Assembly (NCBI GenBank): GCA_037447655.1
Contig: JBBHKE010001924.1
Span: 1 to 64,000 of the forward strand
Direction of reading: 5' to 3'
Source: Zygnema cylindricum
Taxonomy: Eukaryota; Streptophyta; Zygnematophyceae; Zygnematales; Zygnemataceae
Length of the DNA stretch: 64,000 bases
Shown: piece by piece, positions 49,570 through 60,268 of the stretch
Position numbering within the stretch: the first letter of the stretch is position 1
How the letters are laid out: the number at the start of each line of letters is the position of its first letter
Made by a program: the position numbers and the translations under genes
The notes under the pieces: model-generated
Databases searched by the model: none
Told to the model about the DNA's origin: nothing
Seen by the model: the letters and a program-made list of their open reading frames with translations, nothing else

Positions 49570-51307
49570 TGTTGAAATAATAAATCTTAATACTCAGTAA
49601 ACAGAGCTGTGAGGAGAGACCTAGTACGTAGAATATTTTTGGTCTAGGTAAGTTGTCATACTTACCTCATTTAGTGTGACAGTAGCAGTAGTACATTTGA
49701 GTGTATTGTACTTTGTTGTTCTGAGACAAGTGTTGGTACTGAAGATGAAGAAGATGCGAGCAGTAGTCATCGTAGAACAAATCAAGAGAGGAAGCTTCCA
49801 CAAATACCGATGCCTGAACAGCAACTTTGACAGACTACAACTTTCTGAAAAACGCTCCAAACGTCCTGAAAATTTGCCACAATGTAGATAACATTTAAAG
49901 GAACACACACACAAAATTCAATTCCGCTCACAAATATGTGAGATATGTAGAATGAAATTACATAAAACTGAGTGTACAGTTTTTCATATCATTTGTTCCT
50001 AAAAATCAAATTCACTAAGTCCTACTTTTATACACCGAAACTACACTAAGCTGTACGGAGGCATTCCAGCCGTACATCTAACATTCTATCACAAATATTT
50101 ACACCGAAGTTCAGACAACGTAAAGTGATAATGATCTAGTCACGCCTCGTCACTATTTGTTGGCGGCGGCTGTCAGCGGTCCGATTAGAGGATTTGGCAC
50201 CGTAGAATTGACTTCACGAAGTCCAGTGGTCCTGCCGAATTTCCGTACGTCCACGGAGGACATACTCACGCATTCTCCCAAGTGACGACACGTGTCCCAA
50301 GTGTGAATGAACCGTGAACTCCCAACTTCACTGTCACACTAATTTCGGTAAGTACTGAACCGAACTCAACCAAAAATAGCTTAAGTCCTGAACAGCTCTC
50401 TCTCACTGCTGAGGCATAAAGAGGACTAAAGCTTTCTAAAAACAACATACTTCTGCAGGGACACGTGTCAGAAAATGAACATCATACGGTTTTTTTTTGG
50501 GAAAGCGCCGACACACTTTACCACGCGTCACACATTGAACGAATACTGTTGAAGAATCGGACGGACGGAGACTCAACCGATTGTGCGCGAAGATAGTGGT
50601 ACAACATTCAACGACGACCGTAGGTGTGAATCGAGTGAACGGAGAGATTCACGTGGGACCACAAATGACTCATCACTTGGTACGATCTCAAGTGACTTGG
50701 AACACTTGATCAACAGTCAGATGGACTCTAATATCCACTGCTGACTAAGCACCCTGAACTCTACTGTACGGGAATATATTTGCATATCTGAAACACAGTA
50801 GTTTTTACTTAGCGAATTAGAATGTAGTGATCCACTAAGTATATTTTTGTTTAGTAGTCAAATAGGGTTTGGATGTACTCACAGTACAAATAGTGTACCG
50901 ATTCGGTACCTTGTCGTAAGTGTAGAACAGTACTGTTGTTCTAGGTGTAGACATCGGATTAGTTAGTTTTCAGTAGATACTCTTTGTGAGTATAAAGTTA
51001 GGACTTAGCCAAAATTGTAAGTATCCAGTATTGAGATCTAACTCTCTAAGGGACAATTTTAGGGAAACTTCCAAGTGCTGTATCTTATGGTATACTCGTT
51101 CAATTGGGCTGCAATTTTGGGAATTGGCAGACTGCATGTGATACTGTATTATTGTGGAATTTGGTGATATTTGGAAACTGTGAGCACATTTTGTGTTATA
51201 TCAAAGTTGGTTGTTTGATTGGATTTCTGGTAGCTTTTGCTGAAGTCTATGTCTACATCCACTACTACTGGTGGACCTCCACCTGCAACTGTGGTTGTAG
51301 AACAACA
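49570..51307 (+). repeat. 3' LTR of C, split by solo LTR D
   Basis: 49570-49713 and 50453-51307 add to 999 bp, the length of the 5' LTR. It ends GTAGAACAACA. The ATG at 51249 is followed by about 20 open LTR codons (MSTSTTTGGPPPATVVVE), the undamaged version of the C gag start. Confidence 0.92.
49714..50447 (-). repeat. Solo LTR D (B-related) in the C LTR, perfect target duplication
   Basis: On the minus strand TGTTGTTTTTAGAAAGC...CTCAGAACAACA, 734 bp, flanked by TACTT on both sides (49709-49713, 50448-50452). It shares GGTGTAAATATT and TACGGCTGGAATGCCTCCGTA with the B LTRs but is otherwise different. Confidence 0.93.
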
Positions 51308-51339
51308 GTAAATACTCTAAAAATCTATAAATTTCAACA
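51308..51339 (-). repeat. Last 32 bp of the A2 5' LTR
   Basis: GTAAATACTCTAAAAATC...ATTTCAACA completes the LTR broken at 30066 and is followed by GTTAA, the A2 target duplication. Confidence 0.85.
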
Positions 51340-51344
51340 GTTAA

Positions 51345-52073
51345 GAGGGAAATACACCACTGAGGGGTCCAAATGTGAGGCTTGTGTGCATGTGGCACAA
51401 AAAAGGGCAATGTTTCCGGAAGATTAGGGTCCCGAAAGAAATGTGCAATATGCTTTGTTTACAGGCGAAGGGGAAACTGTCGTTAATCCTCTACCACTGC
51501 AACTTTTGTATCCCTGGGGACGATCTCCAAAAGAACCGGGCCCCAGCAGACTGACACCGGAACATATCATTCAGCAACAGAGCACTCAGTTGGCCGCTTT
51601 GGCAACAGAACTGGCCGCTCTCCGACTAAGATCCCCTGCCCGCACTCCTCAACCTCTTACGCCGGCTCAGAAACTGCACAAACAAAAACAAGAACTGCTA
51701 CAAAAGCTAGCGGAGCTGGAGCAGCATATTACATTGGGTGGAGATGATGATGACCTAATGGGTTGCCATATAAAGCCTCCAAAGGCCCATCCCGCTCACA
51801 CATTTCTGTTCGGAGCTTGGAACGTTGGAGTCGGGGCGAGTCGCAGACAACTGCGCTCTACAACTTCCTCTCAGAGAAAGGATAAACAGCCGATGGAACA
51901 AAAGGTTCACAGCCGCAAAGCCAGTGGTCCTTTATCCTTCACACCGAGAGCAGTCTTTCTGACAGTAACATTAGGCTGGGCCTAAAATTGACTCATCCGC
52001 CTCCTCCGAGCTTCAAAGACAATTCCTCCCGGTTTCGAAGGGTAGAAGAAACCACTGCCAGAAAAAGGATCCT
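51345..52073 (+). pseudogene. G coding region after the A2 insertion
   Basis: The sequence resumes as RGKYTTEGSKCEACVHVAQK, with a Cys-X2-Cys pair, then a stop, then a 180-codon frame (51443-51985). That frame has Pro-rich sequence, a Leu/Ala heptad-like stretch (LAALATELAALRLRS), the basic helix KLHKQKQELLQKLAELEQH likely to be a coiled coil, and an acidic GGDDDDLMG. No protease or polymerase motif is visible. At about 52074 it passes abruptly into copia gag, so the polymerase part of G is missing. Confidence 0.5.
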
Positions 52074-52931
52074 GATGATGATTGGAGCTTTGTGTGAAAA
52101 ACGATACTGGGGTATCGTCAGTGGACAAGTAAACGTCCACCTTCGGGAACTCCACCAGGATTTGGGGGAGTAAGGTTTTCTGCAACAACAGCTGCCTCAG
52201 CGGAGGAGGCAGCTGATGGGGAGAGCACTGTGTCGGAAAAGGAAAAAAGGAAGGAGACACCCCTCACTCCTATTGCCACAATATCAGGAGCAGCGACCGT
52301 GAAGACCGTGGAGAACGATACTCAAATGTGGGAGGATGTAAACATGGCTGCCAAGAACTTCATTCTGAAGCACCTCACTCAAGGTTTGGCCACTACTCAT
52401 CTTCACATTTACAAGGCCGAGGAGTTGTGGGAGAGTTTAGTCGAGATTTATAGAGCTAGAACTATTCAGGAGCTCCAGTTGGCTCAGCAAAAGCTATTGA
52501 GTTACACTTACAAAGGAGGAAAGATGTTAGATTACTGTAATGATCTTTGTTGTTTGTATATGGAAATGGAAAGTGCCGGGTGGACTGGTACAATGAAAAT
52601 GAAAGTTAACACCCTTATCATGAAATTACCAGATAAGTTCGAAAACATAGTGTACCGAGTATAGGGAATGCCTGATAGTTCATGGAAATGGAACACAGTA
52701 GTCAGGATGATACTCGTGCAGGAAAACACAATGGAGATTAGGAGAGGAGGAAAGAGCATTCAAGCTCTAGCAGCAGGAGGGGACCGATGGGGGAAGGACC
52801 CGAAGAAACCTTATAGAGGGGAAAGAGATCATTTTGGGGGACAAAGGCCCCCAAAGGGTCTTTGTCATTATTGCAAAAAACCGGGACACTTTATTGCAGA
52901 TTGTGTCAAGCTATCAGAGCTGAGGCTCTAA
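52074..52931 (+). pseudogene. A3a gag and zinc knuckle, 5' truncated
   Basis: It enters at MMIGALCEKRYWGIVSGQV, after the first 20 or so residues that normally precede it. The main frame (52230-52664) has TPIATISGAATVKTVEND, MAAKNFILKHLTQGLATTH, SYTYKGGKMLDYCNDLCCLY and LIMKLPDKFENIVYRV. After one TAG (52662-52664) it continues at 52668-52931 to the complete knuckle CHYCKKPGHFIADC. A 1-nt change near 52130 shifts the N-terminal part. Confidence 0.88.
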
Positions 52932-52976
52932 GAGAACCGTGGAGGAGGTTCTTCCAGAGGGAAGAAAAAGGCACTT

Positions 52977-53647
52977 GTGGTTACAAAATTGTCAGGAGAA
53001 ACCGAGGATGAGTCCTCTGAGGAGGATGGGGAGCTTCTTCTTGACGAGTGTTTGGAGGAGAAGGAGATCCCTCGACGGCAGAAGTGTGCCATTGGAGCAA
53101 TTCGGGAAGCTCCACAGGAAGGATGGATCATCGACTCAGGTGCATCCAGCATATGTGTCGTGATAAAGAACTCTTCACTAAGTTAAGAAAGATTCCTACT
53201 GTAGAGATAGAGTATGGGGATGGGAGAGTGGTTACTACAGATCTAGTGGGATTAGTAGATCTGAAAGTCTTAGTGGAGGGTAAGACTTCTATACTTACAT
53301 TCTCAGATGTACTTTACATTCCACAGCTGAGTAAAAACCTTGTCTCTACGTCTGTGTTAGATGACAAAGAGTTTGATACCTTCACCAGAAAGGGAGTCTT
53401 TACAGCTAAGTATGGGAATGAAGTTTACTTCACAGCAGATAAGGGTAGCCAAGGAATGTTTAGGCTTAACCTGAGTAATGAAAACAAGAATGCTTACTAT
53501 GTTGGTGTTCCTAAGGTGATGATTTGGCATAAGCGGTTGGGGCATTTGCATTTTGATAGGTTGAGGAAAATGAAAAAGCTTGGGGTAGTGGATGGCATTC
53601 AGTTTGGGGATAATGAAATGATGGATGATTGTAGTGGTTGTGCTTAA
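52977..53647 (+). pseudogene. A3a protease and pre-integrase finger
   Basis: Frame 52977-53186 has the acidic EDESSEEDGELLLDECLEE spacer and GWIIDSGAS, the protease catalytic site, then a 1-nt deletion (missing in the Met-His codons). Frame 53048-53647 goes on with CRDKELFTKLRKIPTVEIEY, SKNLVSTSVLDDKEFD and the finger VMIWHKRLGHLHFDRLRK with DDCSGCA, and ends in a TAA replacing Gln. Few breaks, each a single base. Confidence 0.88.
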
Positions 53648-53701
53648 AGTAAGGCTCACAGACTTCCCTTTTCCAAAGCTGCCACATACATAGGTGAGAA
53701 A

Positions 53702-54657
53702 GTGTTAGATTTGGTCCACACAGATATTTGGGGACCTGCAAAAGTACCTTCAGTTGGAGGAAAGAGGTTCATGATGACCATAACTGATGACAGGTCTAGA
53801 TACTCTAGAGTCTATTTTCTGAAAACAAAGTCTGAAGCATCAACTTACTTCAAAGAATATAAAGCTTGGAGTGAGAAGTTGCATAAAACCCCCATTAAGA
53901 GGATAATGAGTGATAATGGGGGGGAATATACCTCTAACGAGTTTGAGGAATATATGAGAGATGAGGGAGTGAACCACCAAAAAACTGTACCATATAACCC
54001 GAAACAAAATGGCGTAGCTGAGAGGTTAAATCGAACATTTGGAGATAGAGTACGCAGTATGTTGGCCGACAAGAAAATAGGAAAGAGATTTTGGGCAAAT
54101 CGAACATTAGGAGATAGTGTACGCAGTATGTTGGCCGACAAGATAATAGGAAAGAGATTTTGGGCAGAAGCAATGAACTGTGCCAACTACATTAAGAATA
54201 GAGTCCTTACCTCAGCTATAAAGGGAGTGACACCTTATGAGTGATGGGTTGGAAGGAAACCAGATATCTCACACCTTAAAGTATTTGGTAGCCAAGTTTA
54301 CAGTCTTGACACGGATAGGAAAAACTGGAAACTAGATGCTAAGGGAAAACCTGGATACATTGTGGGATATGATGAGGATGTTAAGGGATAAAGAGTCTAT
54401 GACTAGCAAAGAAAGATATCATTCTGGTCAAACACTTAGTTGTCATGGATGAAGGGAAGTCATTTGACCCCTTCAAATATACAAAGAAGATAAGGATCAG
54501 ATTTGAATCCGAAAGTGATGAGAATCCGGTCGTTCCCGAAAGGGACATGAATGAAACCGAGATTACAGATTCAAGGGAGATCCAAGATACAGGAGACTCA
54601 CCGGAAACCTCACATACTCCTATGGACTTCGAGGAGATAGAAGAAGCGGGACAATAA
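53702..54657 (+). pseudogene. A3a integrase with an internal duplication
   Basis: Frame 53702-54244 contains VHTDIWGPAKVPSVGGKRF, ITDDRSRYSRVYF (Trp of the usual DDWSRYS changed to Arg), RIMSDNGGEYTSNEFEEYM and NPKQNGVAERLNRTF. In the last motif the catalytic Glu of PEQNG has become Lys. A 23-residue segment from NRT to RFWA is present twice in frame. The C-terminal motif follows after a TGA (54242-54244), and the linker frame 54445-54657 is open. Confidence 0.9.
54029..54166 (+). repeat. 69-bp in-frame tandem duplication in A3a integrase
   Basis: 54029-54097 and 54098-54166 both run AATCGAACAT...GATTTTGGGCA, with about four differences. It adds 23 residues after the catalytic Glu position. 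A3b has one copy. Confidence 0.92.
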
Positions 54658-54666
54658 CCAATTTCC

Positions 54667-55536
54667 ATGGACAGGGGAGCCGATGAGACAGTAAGAAGAA
54701 ATCCAAGACTTCCATCCATTCCAGCTTCGGAGTTTGAGGGAGGAAGGAGGAGCAGCAAAAGGATACAGGAAAAACAAGCTGCTCATAAGGTAACTAAGCT
54801 ATCTCACCCAGTTGAGCCTCAGTCTTACTTGGAGGCCGTGAATAGTCCAAAGAAGGAAAGATGGATTAGAGCCATAAATGATGAGATGGCTTCTATCATG
54901 GAAGCAAATACTTGGGAACTAGCAGATTGTCCTCCAGATGGAAAACCTATTGGGTGTAAATGGGTATTTAAACTAAAACTGAACCCAAATAATACAATTG
55001 AGAGATGTAAGGCTCGATTGGTAGCGAACGGATTCACCCAAAAGGAGGGGATTGACTATGAGGAGACATTTGCTCCAGTTGTTCGGTTCCCATCAGTAAA
55101 GATTCTTCTCAGTTTGACAGCAGCGGAAGACATAGAAATACACCAGATGGACATTAAGACTGCTTTTCTTAATGGTGAGTTAGAGGAAGAAATTTTCATG
55201 AGGCAACCCGAGGGGTTCGTGGAAGAAGGAGAAGAGAACGACGTCTGCAGGCTCATAAAGTCCTTATATGGACTGAAGCAGGCTCCCCGACAATGGAATA
55301 AGAAACTATATGAGTTTCTCACCGATCTGGGATATACCCGGATCAGCTTTGACAATTCTATCTATATGTTTGAAGATGAGAATGGTGTCATTTTTATTGC
55401 AATTTATGTGGATGATCTGCTTGTATTGAGTAAGTCTTTGGAAAAGATCAATAAGCTAAAGAAAGATCTTAGTGGCAGATTTGATATGAAGGATTTAGGA
55501 GAGACAAAATATATTTTGGGGATCCAAATGGAGTGA
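54667..55536 (+). pseudogene. A3a reverse transcriptase
   Basis: 289 open codons: linker (DETVRRNPRLPSIPASEFEG), VNSPKKERWIRAINDEMASI, GCKWVFKLKLNPNNTIERCK, YEETFAPVVRFPSVKILLSL, HQMDIKTAFLNGELEEEIFM, SLYGLKQAPRQWNKKLYEFL, the intact IYVDDLLVLSKSLEKI, and FDMKDLGETKYILGIQME. A TGA then replaces Arg. This is the longest undamaged polymerase frame in the window, and all visible catalytic residues are normal. Confidence 0.93.
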
Positions 55537-55548
55537 GATAGGGAGAAG

Positions 55549-56405
55549 ATGATTATTAGACTTACTCAGAAAAAAGCCATAGGTAATATGCTTGAGAAAT
55601 TTCAGATGGAAAATGCTAACAGTTGTACCACTCCCATGGACTTGAAAAAAGTAAGTGATAGGAGTGTAGAAGGAGGAGTGATGATCTTAGACAATCAGAT
55701 GAGTCCAGATGAGAGAGAGTTTATGAAGTCTATCCCTTATAGACAAGTCGTAAAAAAATTTGATCTATTTTATGAACTGTACCAGGACGGACATAGCTGC
55801 AGCAGTTAGAGTTCTCAGTATGAGTCTTAATGATCCTAGGAAGAGAGACTGGGAGGCAGCCAAGAGAGTCATGAGATATCTGGTTGGAACCAGAGAATTA
55901 TGGTTGCATTTGGGAGGGGAGCACACTAATATCACCACTTGGAGTGATGCCAGTTATAGGGATGCACCTATGAGAAGATGCACTTCTGGATATGTTTTGT
56001 TATGGGGGAAGGTGCTTGCTGTTGGAGTAGTAAGCAACAAAGGTGGTTGCTCAGTCTACTATGGAGGCTGAGTGTATGGCGTCTTGTTCTGCTATAAAAG
56101 AACTAATGTGGGTGAAGTTATTGTTGCAAAAACTGGGATATATGAAGGAGGGAGTGCATGAAATCTTTTGCGATAATCAAGCTGCAATCGCAATTGCAGC
56201 CAATCCAAAACACCATTTCAAAGCAAAACATATGGACATAAGATTAAGCTGCGTAAGAGAAAAAGTTGAAAATAAAATTTTAAATCTTGAATATAGACGT
56301 GATGAAGAAATGGTGGCTGACATGATGACCAAACTTGTGCCATCTCCTAAATTAAAATATTGTCGGGAAAAATGCGGGTTGAACGAAAAATTAAAATTAG
56401 ACTAG
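55549..56405 (+). pseudogene. A3a connection and RNase H
   Basis: Three overlapping frames (55549-55809, 55760-56071, 56043-56405) with small frame slips: MLEKFQMENANSCTTPMDL, YFMNCTRTDIAAAVRVLS, TTWSDASYRDAPMRRCTSGY, STMEAECMASCSAIKELMWV (Tyr to Cys in MEAEYMA), IFCDNQAAIAIAANPKHH and VADMMTKLVPSPKLKYCREK. The slips at about 55755 and 56010-56040 break the domain. It ends shortly before the polypurine tract TTAGGGGAG. Confidence 0.88.
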
Positions 56406-56418
56406 AAAATTAGGGGAG

Positions 56419-57461
56419 TGTTTAAATTAATAGATTTCTAGAGTATTTTCTAGGTTTAAATATGTTAGTATAAAAGGAAAATAAAAGGACGGACAACCTG
56501 CCTCCACCACCTCTCTCTAGCCCCCATACTTGTTGTAGTCACTAAAGGATAGAGAGGGTGGTTGATCCATGGGTGCCTTAGTTTAAACAGGCAGCTATTT
56601 TTAGTAGGTTACTAAAAATATACCTGACGGACCCGGGATTTGATCCCGGTACATGCAGTTTGTCAAGTTGGCCGATAGCGGTCAGCTTTATCCTATTAGA
56701 CTATGACCAATGCTAAATGCTACAGTAGGTGATAGATATATATATATATATATTTAGAGAGAAACAAATCCATTAACTAAAACTTTATACGGCATGCATA
56801 GATACAGATTTATGAAAGTACGAAGTACAATACTATTTCAAAACGCATACCACGCATTTTGTTCCGACAACGAAACAAATGTCGCGCAAGTATTTATAAC
56901 GGCTAAGATTGCATCTCTCTGCAAATCCAACGGCGCACATCATCACCGAAATCCCGGAATGGTCACTTTGGCGTTTTGTGACTTGGCATGACCTGGAGCC
57001 ACGTGGAGAGATGACATTCGTCATGGGAATTTCGAGGAACGTACGAACGAGTGAAAAACGTACACGCGTCCACTTAATAGCCTTATCGTACATATGCCGT
57101 ACAAAAGGTACACCGGTAGTAGTACTTTTTGGTACGGTACACTAATCTGATTGGTCCGTACTTCAGTAGATAGAAGTTATTAGAGGGAATCAGGACTTAG
57201 AAAATTTTGGTAGGTAGTCACCTCTCCCTTTGAGAGTTTGTATCAATTGGCATTTTTACTGCCTCATTACTTATCGGTTGGTTGGCCGTTTTCAGTGATT
57301 CTGTTTGCTACGGACTCAAGGGAGTCAAAGCTGCATACGGGTGCAGTCAAACTGTCATTTTGCCTTCCTGGACGGCAGTGGTTGTGGCTTGAAGTGGATT
57401 AGTTAAATAATATCTAGAGGCTTCCTGTATTATGTGGTCCAATGGAGGACACAGAATTGCA
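56419..57461 (+). repeat. Shared LTR between A3a and A3b
   Basis: TGTTTAAATTAATAG...GACACAGAATTGCA, 1043 bp. It is the 3' LTR of A3a and the 5' LTR of A3b. Hairpin core 56528-56545. A TATATATA run at about 56737-56752. Confidence 0.93.
56625..56710 (-). other. tRNA-like module in shared LTR
   Basis: On the minus strand CATAGTCTAATAGGATAAAG and CCGGG-ATCAAAT-CCCGG, a perfect 5-bp T-arm with 7-nt loop. Minus-strand TTTTT at 56618-56614. Confidence 0.65.
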
Positions 57462-58615
57462 GGTTATGGGCCCACCCTCTAGGTGCCCACCTTCAATGGA
57501 TCTGGGTTCATCTATTGGGAAGCCATGATGATGGGAGCTTTGTGTGAAAAACGATACTGGGGTATCGTCAGTGGAGAAGTGAAACGTCCACCTTCGGGAA
57601 CTCCACCAGGATTCGGAGGAGTAAGGTTTCCCGCAGCAACGGGTGCCTCAGCGGAGGAAGCAGATGATGGGGACAGCAGTGTGTCCAAAAAAGGGAAAGG
57701 GGAGGAGACACCCCTCACTCCTATTGCCACAGTCTTGGGAGCGGCGACCTTGAAGACCGCGGAGAACGATACTCAAATGTGGGAGGATGTAAACATGGCT
57801 GCCAAGAACTTCATTCTGAGGCACCTCACTCAAGCTTTGGCCACTCCTCATCTTCATATTTATAAGGTTGAGGAGTTGTGGGTGAGTTTGGTGGAGATTT
57901 ATAGAGCTGGAACTATTCAGGAGCTCCAGTTGGTTGAGCAAAAGCTAGTGAGTTACACTTACAAAGGAGGAAAGATGTTAGATTACTGTAATATTTTTTC
58001 TTGTTTGTATATAGAGATGGAAAGTGTCGGGTGGACAGGTACAATGAAAATGAAAGTTAACACCCTTATCATGAAGTTACCAGATGAGTACGAGAACATA
58101 GTGTACCGAGTACAGGAAATGGATGATAGTTCATAGAAATGGAACATAGTGGTCAAGATGATATTTGTCTAGGAAAAAACAACGGAGACTAGGAGAGGGG
58201 GAAAGAGCATTCAAGCTCTAGCAGCAGGAGGGGATCGATGGGGGAAGGACCCGAAGAAACCGTACAAAGGGGAAAGAGATCATTCTGGTGGACCGAGGCC
58301 CCCAAAGGGTCTTTGTCATTTTTGCAAAAAGCCGGACACTTCATCGCAGATTGTGTCAAGCTCTCAAAGCTGAGGCTCCAAGAGAACTGTGGAGGGGGTT
58401 CTTCCAGAGGGAAAAAAAAGGCACTTGTGGTTACAAGAGTGACAGGAGAAACCGAGGATGAGTCTTCTGAGGAGGATGGGGAACTTCATCTTGACGAGGA
58501 TCAAAAGATTGAGATCCCTCGGAGACAAAAATGTGCCCTTAGAGCAATTCAGGAAGCTCCACTGGAAAGATGGATCATCGACTCAGATGCATCCATGCAT
58601 ATGTGTCGTGATTAG
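57442..58615 (+). pseudogene. A3b gag and zinc knuckle, starting inside the LTR
   Basis: ATG at 57442 gives MEDTELQVMGPPSR over LTR and primer site. A missing base at 57481 moves the continuation to the frame 57483-58136: PTFNGSGFIYWEAMMMGALC, TPIATVLGAATLKTAEND, MAAKNFILRHLTQALATPH, SYTYKGGKMLDYCNIFSCLY and LIMKLPDEYENIVYRVQEMD. After stops, 58238-58615 holds the knuckle region (a 1-nt deletion destroys CHFCKKPGH) and reaches the protease site as RWIIDSDASMHMC, where the Gly of Asp-Ser-Gly is Asp. Confidence 0.88.
57462..57475 (+). promoter_or_regulatory. A3b primer binding site
   Basis: GGTTATGGGCCCAC directly after AATTGCA. Confidence 0.88.
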
Positions 58616-59108
58616 GAACTCTTCACTAAGCTAAAAAAGATCCCTACTGTAGAGATAGAGTATGGGGATGGGAGAGTGGTTATTTTCTGATCTACTAGGA
58701 TCAGTAGATCTAAAAGTCTTAGTGGAGGGTAAGACTTCTATACTTACATTCTCAAATGTACTCTACAATTCTCAGCTGAGTAAAAATCTTGTCTCTACGT
58801 CTGTATTAGATGACAAAGAGTTTGATACCTTCACTAGAAAAAGAGTCTTTACAGCTAAGTATGGGGATGACGTTTACTTCACGGCCGATAAGGGTAGCCA
58901 AGGAATGTTTAGGCTTAACCTGAGTAGTGAAAAGAAGATTGCTTACAATGTTAGTGTTCCTAGGTTGATGATTTGGCATAAACGGTAGGGGCATGTACAT
59001 TTTGATAGGTTGAGGGAAATGAAAAAGCTTGGGGTAGTAGAAGGCATTCAGTTTGGGGATAATGAAATTATGGATGATTGTAGTGGCTATGCTCAAGGTA
59101 AGGCTCAC
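58616..59108 (+). pseudogene. A3b post-protease region and pre-integrase finger
   Basis: Frame 58662-58988 has SVDLKVLVEGKTSILTFSNV, SKNLVSTSVLDDKEFD and RLMIWHKR, then a stop (TAG for Leu) in the zinc finger. It continues at 59010 with REMKKLGVVEGIQFGDNEI and DDCSGYAQGKAHRLPF, where the first Cys of the usual CSGCAQG remains but the second is Tyr. Zinc binding would be lost. Confidence 0.85.
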
Positions 59109-60268
59109 AGACTTCCTTTTTCTAAAGCCGCCTCATATAGAGGTGAGAAAGTATTAGATTTGGTCCACACAGATATTTGGGGACCTGCAAAAGTACCTTC
59201 GGTTGGAGGAAAAAGGTTTATGATGACGATAAACGATGACTGGTCTTGATACTCTAGAGTATACTTTCTAAAAACAAAGTCTGAAGCATCAACTTACTTC
59301 AAATAATATAAAGCATGGATTGAGAAGTTCCATGAAACCCCCATTAAGAGGATAAGGAGTGATAATGAGGGGGAATATACCTCTAACCAGTTTGAGGAAT
59401 ATCTGAGAGATGAGGGAGTACAACACCAGAAAACAGTACCATTTAACCTGGAACAAAATGGGGTAGTTGAGAGGTTGAATCGAACACTAGGAGATAGTTG
59501 CATGCAGTATGTTGGCCGACAAGAAAATAGGAAAGAGATTTTGGGTAGAGGCAATGAAGTATGCCAACTACATTAAGAATAGAGTCCTTACCTCAACTGT
59601 AAAGGGAGTAACACCTTATGAGAGATGGGTTGGAAGGCAACCAGATATCTCACACCTTAAAGTGTTCGATAGCCAAGTTTACAGTCTTGACACGGATAGA
59701 AAAAATTGGAAACTAGATGCTAAGGGAAAACCCTGGATACTTTTGGGGATATGATGAGGATGTTAAGGGGTATAGAGTCTATGACTTAGCAAATAAGGAT
59801 ATCATCCTGGTCAAACACTTAGTTGTCATGGATGAAGGGAAGTCATTTGATCCCATCAAATATACAAAGAAGATAAAAATCAGATTTGTGTCCGAAAGTG
59901 AGGAGAACTCGGTCGTTCCCGAAAGGGACATGAGTGAAACCGTGATTGCAGATTCAGGGGAGATCCGAGATACATAAGACTCACCGGAAACCTCACATAC
60001 TCTTATGGACCTCGAGAAGATAAAAGAAGCGGGACCAGAACCGGCTTCCGTGGACAAGGGAGCCGATGAGACAGTGAGGAGAAATCCAAGACTTCCATCC
60101 ATTCCAGCTTCGGATTTTGAGGGAGGGAGAAGGAGCAGCAAAATGATACAGGAAAAATAGGCCGCTCATAAGGTAACTAAGCTATCTCACTTTGATGAGC
60201 CTCAATTTTACTCGGAGGCAGTAAATAGTCCGGAGAAAGAAAGATGGATTAGAGCCATAAATGATGAG
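59109..60268 (+). pseudogene. A3b integrase and linker
   Basis: VHTDIWGPAKVPSVGGKRF (first catalytic Asp) is in frame 59010-59249, which ends in a stop within DDWSRYS. The core is damaged: SDNEGEYTSNQFEEYL (Gly to Glu), a stop in FKEYKA, and NLEQNGVVERLNRTL (Pro to Leu). Frames 59509-59754 and 59717-59977 cover the C-terminal motif (HLKVFDSQVYSLDTDRKNW, YDEDVKGYRVYDLANKDII) and the acidic linker. Several stops and slips; clearly non-functional. Confidence 0.87.

Larger units (their letters stand above)
30067..51307 (+). mobile_element. Copia element C, about 6.2 kb of own sequence carrying 15 kb of insertions
   Basis: Its LTRs are 30067-31065 and 49570-49713 plus 50453-51307, each 999 bp of own sequence. 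Its internal region reads on through 31066-33095, 39911-40822, 41883-42838 and 49308-49569 with motifs continuing at each join. The target duplication is imperfect (AAAAA/GTAAA). Confidence 0.92.
23721..51339 (-). mobile_element. Copia element A2, 27.6 kb long because C and its guests lie in its 5' LTR
   Basis: GTTAA flanks both ends exactly (23716-23720 and 51340-51344). The 3' LTR is 23721-24749, the internal region 24750-29056, the 5' LTR 29057-30066 plus 51308-51339. The coding region is heavily broken. Confidence 0.92.

Noticed and set aside
52074-56418. A3a as an independent full-length insertion
   Set aside because: No 5' LTR, primer site or gag start is present. It is better read as the left unit of a tandem with A3b.
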